From contig JANQNP010000103.1 of NCBI GenBank assembly GCA_028279505.1, forward strand, positions 1 to 64,000: a stretch of 64,000 nt of DNA, given 5' to 3'. The notes below the pieces were generated by a model. That model worked only from the letters and a program-made list of their open reading frames with translations, did not search any database and was not told the DNA's origin. Below, piece by piece: positions 42,272 through 51,192 of this stretch. How positions within the stretch are numbered: the first letter of the stretch is position 1; each line of letters starts with the position of its first letter. The position numbers and the translations under genes were made by a program. This stretch comes from Dehalococcoidia bacterium. Its GTDB lineage: Bacteria > Chloroflexota > Dehalococcoidia > UBA2979.

Positions 42272-43180
42272 ATGACCAACGAATCGCCCGCGCCGCCGGT
42301 CGGGCCGCTGCTCGCGTCGGCGGCGGTGATGCGCCGCGACGACGGGCGCGTGTTGTTGCTGCAGCACCTGGATGAGGGGCCGTTCGCCGGGCGGTGGTCG
42401 CTGCCGATCGCCGGGGTCGGCGAGGACGAGACGGCCGAGGATGCGCTGAGCCGGGTGCTGCGCGAGCACGTGCACGTGCAGCCCGGGCCGTTTGACTTCG
42501 AGGACACGCTCTACGTGACCGGTGACGGCGGGATGCGGTTCGTGGTGAACGCATTCCTCTGTCACGGGTGGCAGGGCGAGCCGCGGTTCAACGCGAAGCA
42601 TTACGCGGACGCCGTCTGGGCGCAGCCGGCGACGCCCTCGGTGGCTTCGGAGCTGCTGCCCGAGGTGGGGGAGTGGCTGGCGCGGACGCTGGGGGAGCCG
42701 GATCACCCGCAGACGGTGGACGCGCTGGGTGCGCTGCTGGACGAGACGCGGGGCGCGCTGCTCGCGGCGTTCCAGTCGGTGCCGGAGCGGGCGCGGGAGA
42801 CGCCGCTCGTCGACGGGTGGTCGGCCCTCGATGTGCTCGCGCATACGGCGGACGTGGAGACGTACTACCGCGAGGAGACGGAGCGGTTGCTGCGACTGCC
42901 GGGGCACACGTGGCGGAGCTTCAACGACGCGCAGTGGGACGACGTGCACCGGACGCGGCCGGTCGACGACCTCGAGACGGTGCGCGGGCGCCTCGATGCG
43001 GAGCGTGAGCGCACGCGGTTCTGGCTGGCGAGCCTGGCGGACGAGCAGCTGGAGCAGTACGGGAACCACCACGAGCGGGGCGCGGTGCGGATCAGCGATC
43101 GCATCGAGAAGATCGCGCGGCACGAACGCGAGCACGCTGAGCAGCTGCTGGCGATGTCCGACGCCGCGCGCGACGCCTAG
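42272..43180 (+). CDS. Nudix-like/DinB-like fusion protein inside the trp operon
   Basis: 302 residues. Residues ~1-130 look like a Nudix fold (AAVMRRDDGRVLLLQHLDEG, PFAGRWSLPIAGVGEDETAE), but the Nudix box lacks the REUxEE core (SRVLREHVHV), so hydrolase activity is doubtful. Residues ~145-300 look like a DinB/maleylpyruvate isomerase four-helix domain (VDGWSALDVLAHTADVETYY, IEKIARHEREHAEQLLAM) with metal-type His. It sits 12 bases after trpE and 29 before trpG, clearly in the operon. It has no known role in tryptophan synthesis. Confidence 0.75.
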   Translation: MTNESPAPPVGPLLASAAVMRRDDGRVLLLQHLDEGPFAGRWSLPIAGVGEDETAEDALSRVLREHVHVQPGPFDFEDTLYVTGDGGMRFVVNAFLCHGWQGEPRFNAKHYADAVWAQPATPSVASELLPEVGEWLARTLGEPDHPQTVDALGALLDETRGALLAAFQSVPERARETPLVDGWSALDVLAHTADVETYYREETERLLRLPGHTWRSFNDAQWDDVHRTRPVDDLETVRGRLDAERERTRFWLASLADEQLEQYGNHHERGAVRISDRIEKIARHEREHAEQLLAMSDAARDA

Positions 43181-43209
43181 ACTAGCGACATAACGAAGGA
43201 CGGCAGCCG

Positions 43210-43818
43210 ATGCTGTTGCTCATCGACAACTACGACTCATTCACGTTCAACCTCTACCAGTACCTGTCCGAGCTGGGCGCGCAGGTGGAGGTGCACCGGA
43301 ACGACGAGATCTCGGTCGAGGATTGCCTGGCGATGGGCGCGGACCAGATCGTGATCTCGCCCGGCCCGTGCACGCCGGCGGAGGCCGGCATCTCGGTCGA
43401 CCTCGTGCGCGCGGCGGCGGGGGAGGTGCCGCTCCTCGGCGTGTGCCTCGGGCACCAGGCGCTGGGAGAGGCGTTCGGCGCGACGGTGAACTACGCGGGC
43501 GAGATCCTGCACGGGAAGACCTCGATGATCGAGCACGACGGGAAGGGGGTCTTTGCCGGGCTGCCCAACCCGTTCGAGGGGATTCGGTACCACTCGCTGG
43601 CGATCGATCCGGCGACGGTGCCGGACGAGCTGGAGGTGACGGCTCGCTCGGATAGCGGTGTGATCATGGGGGTGCGACACAAGACGCTGCCGCTGGAGGG
43701 GATCCAGTTCCACCCGGAGTCGATCATGACGAAGCACGGTCACCAGCTGCTGGCCAACTTCCTTGGGGTGTCGGTGCCTGAGCACCTGCGAGTACCGGAA
43801 CCGGTGGCAGCATCGTGA
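43210..43818 (+). CDS. trpG: Anthranilate synthase component II (glutamine amidotransferase)
   Basis: 202 residues. Class I glutaminase triad: Cys in LLGVCLGHQALGEAFG, and His/Glu in QFHPESIMTKHGHQLL. The start MLLLIDNYDSFTFNLYQYLS and SPGPCTPAEAGIS are typical of TrpG/PabA. It supplies ammonia to TrpE and may also serve folate synthesis. It overlaps trpD by four bases. Confidence 0.97.
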   Translation: MLLLIDNYDSFTFNLYQYLSELGAQVEVHRNDEISVEDCLAMGADQIVISPGPCTPAEAGISVDLVRAAAGEVPLLGVCLGHQALGEAFGATVNYAGEILHGKTSMIEHDGKGVFAGLPNPFEGIRYHSLAIDPATVPDELEVTARSDSGVIMGVRHKTLPLEGIQFHPESIMTKHGHQLLANFLGVSVPEHLRVPEPVAAS

Positions 43819-44876
43819 TCAAGGAGGCGATCGCGGCGATCGTCGATGAGGGGCGTGACCTCACCGAGGAGGAGGCGCGCGGTGCGATGCAGGACATCAT
43901 GCGCGCCGGGCAGGACGAGTCGTTGACCGAGGGCGAGACGGTGGCGACGCCGGCCCAGTTCGGGTCGTTTGTGACGGCGCTGCGGATGAAGGGCGAGACG
44001 GTCGACGAGATCGTCGGGATGGCGAAGGCGATGCGCGCGTACGCGCTGAGCGTCGACATCGAGGCGCGCCCGCTACTGGACACCGCGGGGACCGGCGGGT
44101 CGTCGAAGAAGGTGTTCAACGCCTCGACGGCGGCAGCGTTCGTGGCGGCGGCGGCGGGCGCGAAGGTCGCGAAGCACGGGAACCGGGCGATGACCTCGAA
44201 GTCGGGCTCGGCCGATCTGCTGGAGGCGCTGGGCGCGCAGATCGCGCTCACGCCGGCGCAGGTCGCGCAGTGCGTCGAGCAGACCGGCGTCGGATTCATG
44301 TTCGCGCAGTCGTTCCACCCGGCGATGAAGTTCGCCGGGCCGCTGCGACCGCAGATCGGAATCCGGACCGTCTTCAACATTCTCGGTCCGCTGACGAACC
44401 CGGCCGGGGCGAACTGCCACGTGATGGGTGTGGCGAACGCGGAGCTCGGCGAGAAGCTGGCGGAGGCGCTGGCGCGCCTCGGGATGCGGCACGCCCTCGT
44501 GGTGACGGGGGACGACGGGCTGGACGACCTGACGGTCACCGGCGAGTCGACGGTGTTCGAGGTGAAAGCGGGTCAGGTGACGCGGCGGATGGTCTCGCCC
44601 TTCGACCTCGGGGTGTCGAAGCATGAGTTCAGCGCGATCGAGGGCGGGACGCCGGAGGAGAACGCGGCGATCCTGCGCGACATCTTCCGCGGCGAGGGGC
44701 CGCGGGCGGTGCGGGACCTCGTGGTCGCGAACGCGGCGGCGGGGCTCTACGTCACGGGGCTCGCGTCGTCGCTGAAGCACGGGTCCGAGCTGGCGGTGAA
44801 GGCGATCGACAGCGGCGACGCGGCGGCGAAGACCGGCGCGTTCGTCGAGGCGACGCGCCGCGCGGCGGCGAGCTGA
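43815..44876 (+). CDS. trpD: Anthranilate phosphoribosyltransferase
   Basis: 353 residues from a GTG overlapping the trpG stop (GTGA). The PRPP-binding signature is LLDTAGTGGSSKKVFNAST; AAGAKVAKHGNRAMTSKSGS and FMFAQSFHPAMKFAGPLRPQ are conserved. It transfers phosphoribose to anthranilate. A stop-to-start gap of 5 bases leads to trpC. Confidence 0.97.
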   Translation: MIKEAIAAIVDEGRDLTEEEARGAMQDIMRAGQDESLTEGETVATPAQFGSFVTALRMKGETVDEIVGMAKAMRAYALSVDIEARPLLDTAGTGGSSKKVFNASTAAAFVAAAAGAKVAKHGNRAMTSKSGSADLLEALGAQIALTPAQVAQCVEQTGVGFMFAQSFHPAMKFAGPLRPQIGIRTVFNILGPLTNPAGANCHVMGVANAELGEKLAEALARLGMRHALVVTGDDGLDDLTVTGESTVFEVKAGQVTRRMVSPFDLGVSKHEFSAIEGGTPEENAAILRDIFRGEGPRAVRDLVVANAAAGLYVTGLASSLKHGSELAVKAIDSGDAAAKTGAFVEATRRAAAS

Positions 44877-44881
44877 CCGCC

Positions 44882-45745
44882 ATGCCCGAGCCGAGCGCCA
44901 CGCGCGAGACCGGCACCTTCCTCGACCGGATCGTCGCGGCACGCCGTGTGCGCCTCGCGGAGGATCGCGCCGCGCGACCGGAGGCCGCGCTCGCGGAGCT
45001 GATCGAGGGCGCGCCGCCCGCGCGCGACTTCGCGGCGCTGCTGCGTCACGGTCGCGCCTCGACGCCGGGCGAGGCCCGCGTGCGGCTGATCGCGGAGATC
45101 AAGCGGGCGTCGCCGAGCAAGGGTGTGTTCGACGCGGACCTCGATGCGGTCGAGCAGGCCTCGAAGTACGCGCGCGCCGGGGCGGCCGCCATTTCGGTGC
45201 TGACCGAGCCGGACTTCTTCGGTGGGAGCATCGATGACCTCGCGGCGGTGAGTGTGTCGTTTCGAGCCGACGGCGACCGACCGGCGCTGCTGCGCAAGGA
45301 GTTCATCTGGGACGAGTACCAGTTGCTCCAGGCGCGCGCGCATGGTGCCGATGCGCTGTTGTTGATCGTGATGCTGCTGGAGCCGGACGTGCTGGCCTCG
45401 CTGATCGCGCGCACGCGAGAGCTGGGGATGGAGCCGCTGATCGAGGTGCATGACGAGGCGGAGCTGCGTATCGCCCTCGATGCCGGGGCGCGGGTGCTGG
45501 GGGTGAACAACCGGAACCTGCGGACGTTCGACGAGGACCTCGGCACGACGGAGCGGCTCGCGGGCCTCGTGAGCAGCGAGGCGACCCTGGTCGCCGAGTC
45601 GGCGATCCGGTCGCGTGCGGACGCGGAGCGGATGGCCGACGCGGGCGCGCACGCGCTGCTGGTCGGCGAGGCGCTGGTGACCGGCGGCGACGTCGAGGGA
45701 CGGGCGCGGGAGTTCATGCTCGTACCGGCGGGAGCGGCGCGATGA
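44882..45745 (+). CDS. trpC: Indole-3-glycerol phosphate synthase
   Basis: 287 residues, TIM barrel. Key parts: RLIAEIKRASPSKGVFDADL with catalytic Lys, LTEPDFFGGSIDDLAAV, LLRKEFIWDEYQLLQARAHG, and VLGVNNRNLRTFDEDLGTTE. It closes the indole ring with loss of CO2. The stop overlaps the trpF ATG (ATGA). Confidence 0.97.
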   Translation: MPEPSATRETGTFLDRIVAARRVRLAEDRAARPEAALAELIEGAPPARDFAALLRHGRASTPGEARVRLIAEIKRASPSKGVFDADLDAVEQASKYARAGAAAISVLTEPDFFGGSIDDLAAVSVSFRADGDRPALLRKEFIWDEYQLLQARAHGADALLLIVMLLEPDVLASLIARTRELGMEPLIEVHDEAELRIALDAGARVLGVNNRNLRTFDEDLGTTERLAGLVSSEATLVAESAIRSRADAERMADAGAHALLVGEALVTGGDVEGRAREFMLVPAGAAR

Positions 45746-46485
45746 CCCTCGTGAAGATCTGCGGCAACCGAACGCCCGAGGATGTGCTGGCGGCGGCGGA
45801 GGCGGGTGCCGACTTCGTGGGGATGATCTTCGCAGAGTCGCCGCGCCAGGTGACCGTCGACGAAGCCCAGACGATGGTGCGCGCCCTCGGAGCGCCGCTT
45901 GCGGAGCACGAGATGGCGCTACCGCCGCCCGCGCAGCCGCAGGCGCGCGAGGAGATCGAGCCGTGGTTCCGCCACGGCGCGGAGGTGGTGGAGGCGTACC
46001 TCGAGGCGAAGCGGCCGCTGACGGTGGGGGTGTTCGCCGACCAGCCGATCGACGAGGTGAATGAGCTGGCGGAGGAGGCGGGCGTCGACCTCGTGCAGCT
46101 GTCCGGCGACGAGAGCTGGGAGGACTGCTTCCTCGTGACGCGGCAGGTGATCCAGATCGTGCACGTCTCGCCGCTGGACTCCCCGTCCGATCCGTTCGAG
46201 GACGTGCAGCCGGGGTTTGCGATTGCCCTCGGACTGGACTCCGCGCACGGACCGTACCGGGGCGGGAGCGGGCGGACGTTCGACTGGGAGGTGGCGCGGC
46301 GCGTCGCCGACCGGATCCCGATCATGCTGATGGGCGGGCTCCGCCCGGAGAACGTGGCCGAGGCGATCCGGGCGGTCGAGCCGTGGATCGTCGACGTGGC
46401 CAGCGGGACCGAGGTGAACGGGCGCAAGGACCACGACCGGGTGCGGGAGTTCGTGCGGGCGGTCCGGCGCGCCGACGAGCGATAG
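45742..46485 (+). CDS. trpF: Phosphoribosylanthranilate isomerase, with an internal insertion
   Basis: 247 residues, some 40 longer than usual. It begins [20 protein letters not shown] and has [33 protein letters not shown] and the C-terminal phosphate site [20 protein letters not shown]. The extra residues ([20 protein letters not shown] and the following ~20) lie in the loop before the [13 protein letters not shown] strand and are Pro/Glu-rich. The motif order is otherwise intact, so it should be active. Confidence 0.93.
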   Translation: MTLVKICGNRTPEDVLAAAEAGADFVGMIFAESPRQVTVDEAQTMVRALGAPLAEHEMALPPPAQPQAREEIEPWFRHGAEVVEAYLEAKRPLTVGVFADQPIDEVNELAEEAGVDLVQLSGDESWEDCFLVTRQVIQIVHVSPLDSPSDPFEDVQPGFAIALGLDSAHGPYRGGSGRTFDWEVARRVADRIPIMLMGGLRPENVAEAIRAVEPWIVDVASGTEVNGRKDHDRVREFVRAVRRADER

Positions 46486-46529
46486 GGTCTGAGCGACAGC
46501 GTCAGGGCAGACCGCCGCAGGGGGACGAG

Positions 46530-47738
46530 ATGACGACTATCGAGCGACCGCAGAGCGACCCGATGCCCGACGGTGCGGGGCACTTTGGCGACTTCGGCGG
46601 CCAGTACATCCCCGAGACGCTGATGCCGGCGGTGGCCGAGCTTGAGGTCGCCTACGAGGAGGCGATGGCGGACGCGGAGTTCCGAGCGCGCCTCGATGAC
46701 CTGCTCAAGAACTACGTCGGTCGGCCGACTCCGCTCACGTTCACGGAGCGGCTGTCGGAGCGGATCGGGGCGAAGGTCTACCTGAAGCGGGAGGATCTGA
46801 CGCACACGGGCGCGCACAAGATCAACGCAGCCCTCGCGCAGGGGCTGCTGGCGCAGCGGATGGGGAAGCGGCGGATCATCGCCGAGACGGGCGCCGGGCA
46901 GCACGGCGTGGCGAGCGCGACGGTCTGCGCGCTGCTGGGCCTCGATTGCATCGTCTACATGGGGGCGGAGGACGTGCGGCGGCAGTCGCTGAACGTGTTT
47001 CGGATGAAGCTGCTCGGGGCCGAGGTGCGGACCGTCGACGCGGGGTCACGGACGCTGAAGGACGCCGCGAACGAGGCGATCCGCGACTGGGTGACCAACG
47101 TGGCGGACACGTACTACATCATCGGCAGCGTGATCGGGCCGCACCCGTACCCAATGATGGTGCGCGACTTCCAGTCGGTGATCGGCCGAGAGGCGAGGCA
47201 ACAGATCCTCGAACAGGAGGGGCGCCTGCCGACGGTGGGGATCGCGTGCGTCGGCGGTGGGTCGAACGCGATGGGGTTGTTCTACCCGCTGCTGGACGAC
47301 CCGATCCGGCTGATCGGGGTCGAGGCGGCCGGCGAGGGACTCGAGGGCAAGCACGCGGCGACGCTGACGAAGGGGCGCACCGGGGTGCTGCACGGGGCGA
47401 AGTCGATGCTGCTGCAGGACGACTGGGGGCAGGTGGTGGAGGCTCACTCGATCTCGGCCGGGCTCGACTACCCGGGGGTCGGTCCCGAGCATTCGTGGCT
47501 CAAGCTGAACGAGCGCGCTGAGTACCACGCGGTCACCGACGAGGAGGCGCTGGCGGGGCTGCAGCTGCTCTGCGAGACCGAAGGGATTGTGCCTGCCCTC
47601 GAGTCTTCGCATGCGCTCGCGTACCTGTCGAAGCTGGGGCCGGAGCTGTCGCCGGACGACGTGGTGCTCCTCAACCTCAGCGGGCGCGGTGACAAGGACA
47701 TGAACACGGTCGCGGAGGCGCTGCGGGTCACGCTCTGA
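46530..47738 (+). CDS. trpB: Tryptophan synthase beta chain
   Basis: 402 residues. The PLP lysine is in [20 protein letters not shown]; phosphate binding in [37 protein letters not shown] is conserved. It joins indole and serine. The start at 46530 has GGGGACGAG upstream. trpA is not adjacent but 5 kb downstream, behind a block of unrelated genes. Confidence 0.98.
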   Translation: MTTIERPQSDPMPDGAGHFGDFGGQYIPETLMPAVAELEVAYEEAMADAEFRARLDDLLKNYVGRPTPLTFTERLSERIGAKVYLKREDLTHTGAHKINAALAQGLLAQRMGKRRIIAETGAGQHGVASATVCALLGLDCIVYMGAEDVRRQSLNVFRMKLLGAEVRTVDAGSRTLKDAANEAIRDWVTNVADTYYIIGSVIGPHPYPMMVRDFQSVIGREARQQILEQEGRLPTVGIACVGGGSNAMGLFYPLLDDPIRLIGVEAAGEGLEGKHAATLTKGRTGVLHGAKSMLLQDDWGQVVEAHSISAGLDYPGVGPEHSWLKLNERAEYHAVTDEEALAGLQLLCETEGIVPALESSHALAYLSKLGPELSPDDVVLLNLSGRGDKDMNTVAEALRVTL

Positions 47739-47754
47739 CCGCGCGCCACGGCTG

Positions 47755-48930
47755 TTAGCCGCCGGCGGGCTCGAACTTTCTGACGACGGCGTTCGCGGTG
47801 TCGGCGAGGTAGACGGTGCCGTCCGGGGCCGTCGCGGTTCCGTGCGGGCCGGCGAGGCGGTCGAGCTGAAGCATCTCCTCGCGCTCGGCGAGGGTCATCC
47901 CGGCGAGTTCGGCCTCGGTGGCGCTGTTGCCGACGTGGCCGAGCAGCTCGCCGTCCGGGCTGAAGTGGCGGACTCGTGCTTCGACCCACGGAGAGGCGAC
48001 GTAGAACTCGCCGGCGTTGTTGAGCGAGATGATCTGCGGGCCCGGTCCGACGTCGTCGAAGATGCGGACCAGCTCGCCTGCCGGGGTGAAGACCTGGACG
48101 CGCTCGTTGCCGCTGTCGACGACCCAGACGTTGCCGCCGGGGCCGATCTGGACGCCGATGGGGTTGGTGAACTGGCCGTCGCCGGCGCCCTGCTCGCCCC
48201 AGCCTCGCAGGTAGTCGCCGGTGGTGGTGAACACCTGGACCCGGTGGTTACCGAAGTCGGCGACGAAGACTTCGTCCTCGTCGTTGATCGCGATTCCCAT
48301 GGCGGACTGGAACAGGCCGGGGGCGCCACCCTGCTCAGCAAAGGTGGTGCGGAAGGTGCCGTCGGCCTCGAAGATGCTGATGCGGCTTACGCCGGACTCG
48401 GAGACGAGGATCGATCCGTCGCCTGCGACGGCGACGCCGATGGGGTTGGCGAGCTGGCCGGGGTTGGGGCCCGCCTCGCCGGACTTGAAGAGGATGGTTC
48501 CGTCGGGTCGGAGCTTGCGGAGCGCCCCGCCCTGGAAGTCGGTCAGGTAGATCGAGCCCTCGTCATCGATCGTGAGGCCGTTCGGGGTGATGAAGCGGAC
48601 CTCACCGGGGCTGTCGCCCCAGACGTCGACTTCGTCGAAGCCGGAGGAGAGGGTCAGCAGCTCCTCGAGGAGGCCGGACGGTGCCTCCGTCGCTGCGAGG
48701 GTCGGTGCTGCGGTTGCGGTGGTGGTGTCGCCGACGGTCGCCGTGGATGGGGGTGCCGTCGCCTCGGAAGTTGGGGGTGCCTCGGAGGTGGGGGTGGCGT
48801 CGGCGGGGTCATCGTCGCCGCACGCGGCGGCGACCAGGAGGAGGGTGGCGGCGGCGAGGGTGGCGGTGCGCGCTCGGATCGCGGGCGCGCCGGGGCGAGG
48901 TTTCGGCTCGGCGCGTGGTGTGGTCTTCAC
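47755..48930 (-). CDS. NHL-repeat lipoprotein
   Basis: 391 residues. A GTG at 48930 follows a good SD (GGAGGGAAC). The signal sequence ends TLLLVAAACGDDD, a lipobox with Cys for lipid anchoring. A Thr/Ser/Pro-rich spacer (PTSEAPPTSEATAPPSTAT) resembles the hexapeptide array of the PPDK-like gene. It then has NHL-type propeller repeats, e.g. GQLANPIGVAVAGDGSILVS, EVFVADFGNHRVQVFTTTGD and GQFTNPIGVQIGPGGNVWVV. It is an extracytoplasmic scaffold or sensor of unknown ligand, convergent with trpB. Confidence 0.9.
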   Translation of the reverse strand: MKTTPRAEPKPRPGAPAIRARTATLAAATLLLVAAACGDDDPADATPTSEAPPTSEATAPPSTATVGDTTTATAAPTLAATEAPSGLLEELLTLSSGFDEVDVWGDSPGEVRFITPNGLTIDDEGSIYLTDFQGGALRKLRPDGTILFKSGEAGPNPGQLANPIGVAVAGDGSILVSESGVSRISIFEADGTFRTTFAEQGGAPGLFQSAMGIAINDEDEVFVADFGNHRVQVFTTTGDYLRGWGEQGAGDGQFTNPIGVQIGPGGNVWVVDSGNERVQVFTPAGELVRIFDDVGPGPQIISLNNAGEFYVASPWVEARVRHFSPDGELLGHVGNSATEAELAGMTLAEREEMLQLDRLAGPHGTATAPDGTVYLADTANAVVRKFEPAGG

Positions 48931-48932
48931 GG

Positions 48933-49625
48933 TCAGTTCCCTCCGATCCGCCCGAGGGCGGCGGCCGTGTTCTGTGGTCCCGGCTTGTCCGCGAACTCGC
49001 GTTCGGCGAGTTCGTCTCGCAGTCGCTCGAGGTCGGCGGCGGTGTCGACGTCGAAGGCCTCGGGGAGCAGTCCGTAGTCGAGACCGGCGCGTTCGGCGGC
49101 GGCGATCGACGTGGTTAGTACGTCGGGGCCGCTCCACTGGATCGATGGGTCCTCGAGGATCGCCGGCTGCGGGCGGTGCATGCCGACGAGGTAGTAGCCG
49201 CCATCGGAGGCCGGGCCGAAGACGACGTCAGCCCGTCGCAGCGCGCGGAGCGCGTGGTGGATCCGCGCCGAGTCGAGCAGGGGCAGGTCGGAGCCGACGA
49301 GGATGATCGGGCGGAAGTCGTCGGCCTCGAGGGCTCGGGCCGCCGCGAGCATGCGGGCGCCGATGTCGCCGGCGGCCTGGGCGCGGGCGTCCGGGATGCC
49401 GGTCAGCTCGGCGATCGCGTCGATGGCCTCGGGCGGTTCGACGAACACGGTGGGGTGGCAGAGCGGGGTGGCGCGGACGGCGGCGCAGACGTCGAGGAGC
49501 ATGGCGCGGGCGAGGTCGTGGGCAGCGTCGGCGCCGATCGAGGCGGCGAGGCGCGTCTTGCCGGCGCCACGTTTGGGGTAGCGGGTGAGGATGCCGACCG
49601 CGGGACCTCGGGAGTCGCTGGTCAT
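48933..49625 (-). CDS. TIGR04282-family glycosyltransferase (DUF2064)
   Basis: 230 residues. GILTRYPKRGAGKTRLAASI, ILVGSDLPLLDSARIHHALR and FGPASDGGYYLVGMHRP are the family marks (nucleotidyltransferase-like fold). The family is annotated in databases with arsenosugar biosynthesis because it is often paired with TIGR04283, and a TIGR04283 gene is 1.6 kb away. It ends 2 bases before the lipoprotein GTG. Confidence 0.88.
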   Translation of the reverse strand: MTSDSRGPAVGILTRYPKRGAGKTRLAASIGADAAHDLARAMLLDVCAAVRATPLCHPTVFVEPPEAIDAIAELTGIPDARAQAAGDIGARMLAAARALEADDFRPIILVGSDLPLLDSARIHHALRALRRADVVFGPASDGGYYLVGMHRPQPAILEDPSIQWSGPDVLTTSIAAAERAGLDYGLLPEAFDVDTAADLERLRDELAEREFADKPGPQNTAAALGRIGGN

Positions 49626-49648
49626 CGTGGGAGGGTACGGGGACCGCG

Positions 49649-50605
49649 CTATGGGGTGGCTGCTTCGAGCGGGATGAGTCGGCGCTCGCCCTGGACGGGG
49701 AGGTCCTCGGGACCGTCGCCGCGGGCGCGGACGCGTTCGGTCATGAACTCGTCGCACCAGAGGCAGACGGAGCCGAGCTGCTCGATGCGCTCGAGGGCCG
49801 CCGCGCGGTCGACGCCGGCGTGCTCACCCATGGAGGCGGGGTCGCCTCGGTTGAGGGCCTGCCACATGGGGTCGTCACGGTGGCGGGCGAGGATGGCGGC
49901 GAGTGGCTCCTCGGTGAGGTCGCCGAGCGGTTCCACGGTGCCGGGGCAGCAGGGGTAGACGGAGGTGAGCTGGATCGAGACCTCCTGCTGATCCGAGCCG
50001 TCGTCGAGGAAGCCGAGCGCGCCCGACCAGCGATTGCAGAAGTTGGTCTCGGGGAGGAGCTGCGCGAGGCCGTACTTCATGGCGCGGCCGCGCGGCCAGA
50101 TGCCGCCGACCCAGAGCTCCGGGCTCGCGCCCCAGATGTTGTAGCTGACCTCGTTGGGTGGGATCTCCGCAGACGCCGGGTCGCCGACCGGGCGGTCGAC
50201 GACACCTGCCTCGGCGAAGAGGGTGCGCAGGGCCTCGAACTTGCCGGCCGGCCGTGGGTGGAACTGGTCGTAGGAGGCGATGGAGAACATGTCGACGCCG
50301 GCCTCGATGAGTCGATCGAGGAGCGGGCGGTCGAGCAGGTCGCCGTTGGTCTGGAGGATGATTCGCGCGTCGGGGTACCTGGCGCGGCCGACGGTGACGA
50401 GGTGGAGGAGCAGGTCGAGCTCAACCAGCGGCTCACCGCCGGAGAGGATGAAGCGGTTGGTGGCCTCGGGGAGATGGGCGAGCACGGCGTCCGCCTCGGC
50501 TCGCGTGATCGTGGGGGCGCCGGGGCGCGAGTCGTTGTAGCAGTGCGCGCAGCGCAGATTGCAGTTGTGCGTGAAGACCCAATAGATGGACTCGATGCTC
50601 TGCAT
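49649..50605 (-). CDS. Radical SAM protein
   Basis: 318 residues. The cluster motif CxxxCxxC is in WVFTHNCNLRCAHCYNDS; next are FILSGGEPLVELDLLLHLVT and QTNGDLLDRPLLDRLIEAGV. More cysteines occur near the C-terminus (SVYPCCPGTVEPLG, CLWCDEFM), possibly for an auxiliary cluster. It does not look like ArsS (no DUF3641-type C-terminus that I can see). It lies between the two arsenosugar-type glycosyltransferase genes. The product is unknown. Confidence 0.88.
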   Translation of the reverse strand: MQSIESIYWVFTHNCNLRCAHCYNDSRPGAPTITRAEADAVLAHLPEATNRFILSGGEPLVELDLLLHLVTVGRARYPDARIILQTNGDLLDRPLLDRLIEAGVDMFSIASYDQFHPRPAGKFEALRTLFAEAGVVDRPVGDPASAEIPPNEVSYNIWGASPELWVGGIWPRGRAMKYGLAQLLPETNFCNRWSGALGFLDDGSDQQEVSIQLTSVYPCCPGTVEPLGDLTEEPLAAILARHRDDPMWQALNRGDPASMGEHAGVDRAAALERIEQLGSVCLWCDEFMTERVRARGDGPEDLPVQGERRLIPLEAATP

Positions 50606-50674
50606 CGTCGCCTCGCTCGTCCTCGGGTGGCCGCACCAGTGTCGGTCAGGATGGCTCGGAGGGGGTGACGAACG

Positions 50675-51148
50675 TTACGCGCCCTCGGAAGCCGCGGCGC
50701 AGGCGGCGGCGGGCGGTGGCCACGCGGTTCCTAGGACGATGGCATCGGCGCAGTCTTCGCTGATGGTTAGTCGCACGGTGACGACGCGGTCGCCGGCCTG
50801 CGTCACCCCGCCACCGACCACGGGTCCGTGGACGGGGAGGTCAGCGCAGGGGCCTTCGTCGGTGAGGAGCTGGTCGGTGCCGTCCGCGACGACGCACTCC
50901 GGTGGGACGGCGAGTCCGACATCGACCGTGTAGCTCGGGCGCTGGATGCGCACGCCGATGAGTTCGAGGCCGCCCTCCTGGGCCAGGCCGAAGACGATTG
51001 CTGAGCCGTCGGTTGGGATGGCCTCGAAGGGGACTTCTTCCGTGAAGGAGGTTTCCGTTCCGCCGCCGAACGCGCCGACGAACAGCGCGCCGCCCGCGAG
51101 GACGACGACGACGGCGACCACCGCGATGGCTCCCGACGCTCGATCCAT
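50675..51148 (-). CDS. Single-pass membrane protein, unknown
   Basis: 157 residues. The N-terminus MDRASGAIAVVAVVVVLAGG is one transmembrane helix. The outside part has four cysteines (VPPECVVADG, DEGPCADLPV, SEDCADAIV, AAACAAASEGA) and a beta-rich look (YTVDVGLAVPP, VVTVRLTISED). The start at 51148 has no strong SD. No family is recognised. Confidence 0.65.
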   Translation of the reverse strand: MDRASGAIAVVAVVVVLAGGALFVGAFGGGTETSFTEEVPFEAIPTDGSAIVFGLAQEGGLELIGVRIQRPSYTVDVGLAVPPECVVADGTDQLLTDEGPCADLPVHGPVVGGGVTQAGDRVVTVRLTISEDCADAIVLGTAWPPPAAACAAASEGA

Positions 51149-51192
51149 GGGTTCGAGGCTAGCGCTCTGACGGCGGGCCGGCTGGGCTCCTG

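Noticed and set aside
49649..50605. Calling the radical SAM gene arsS
   Set aside because: The neighbours suggest it, but the sequence after the CxxxCxxC core does not look like ArsS and lacks its typical N-terminal context.
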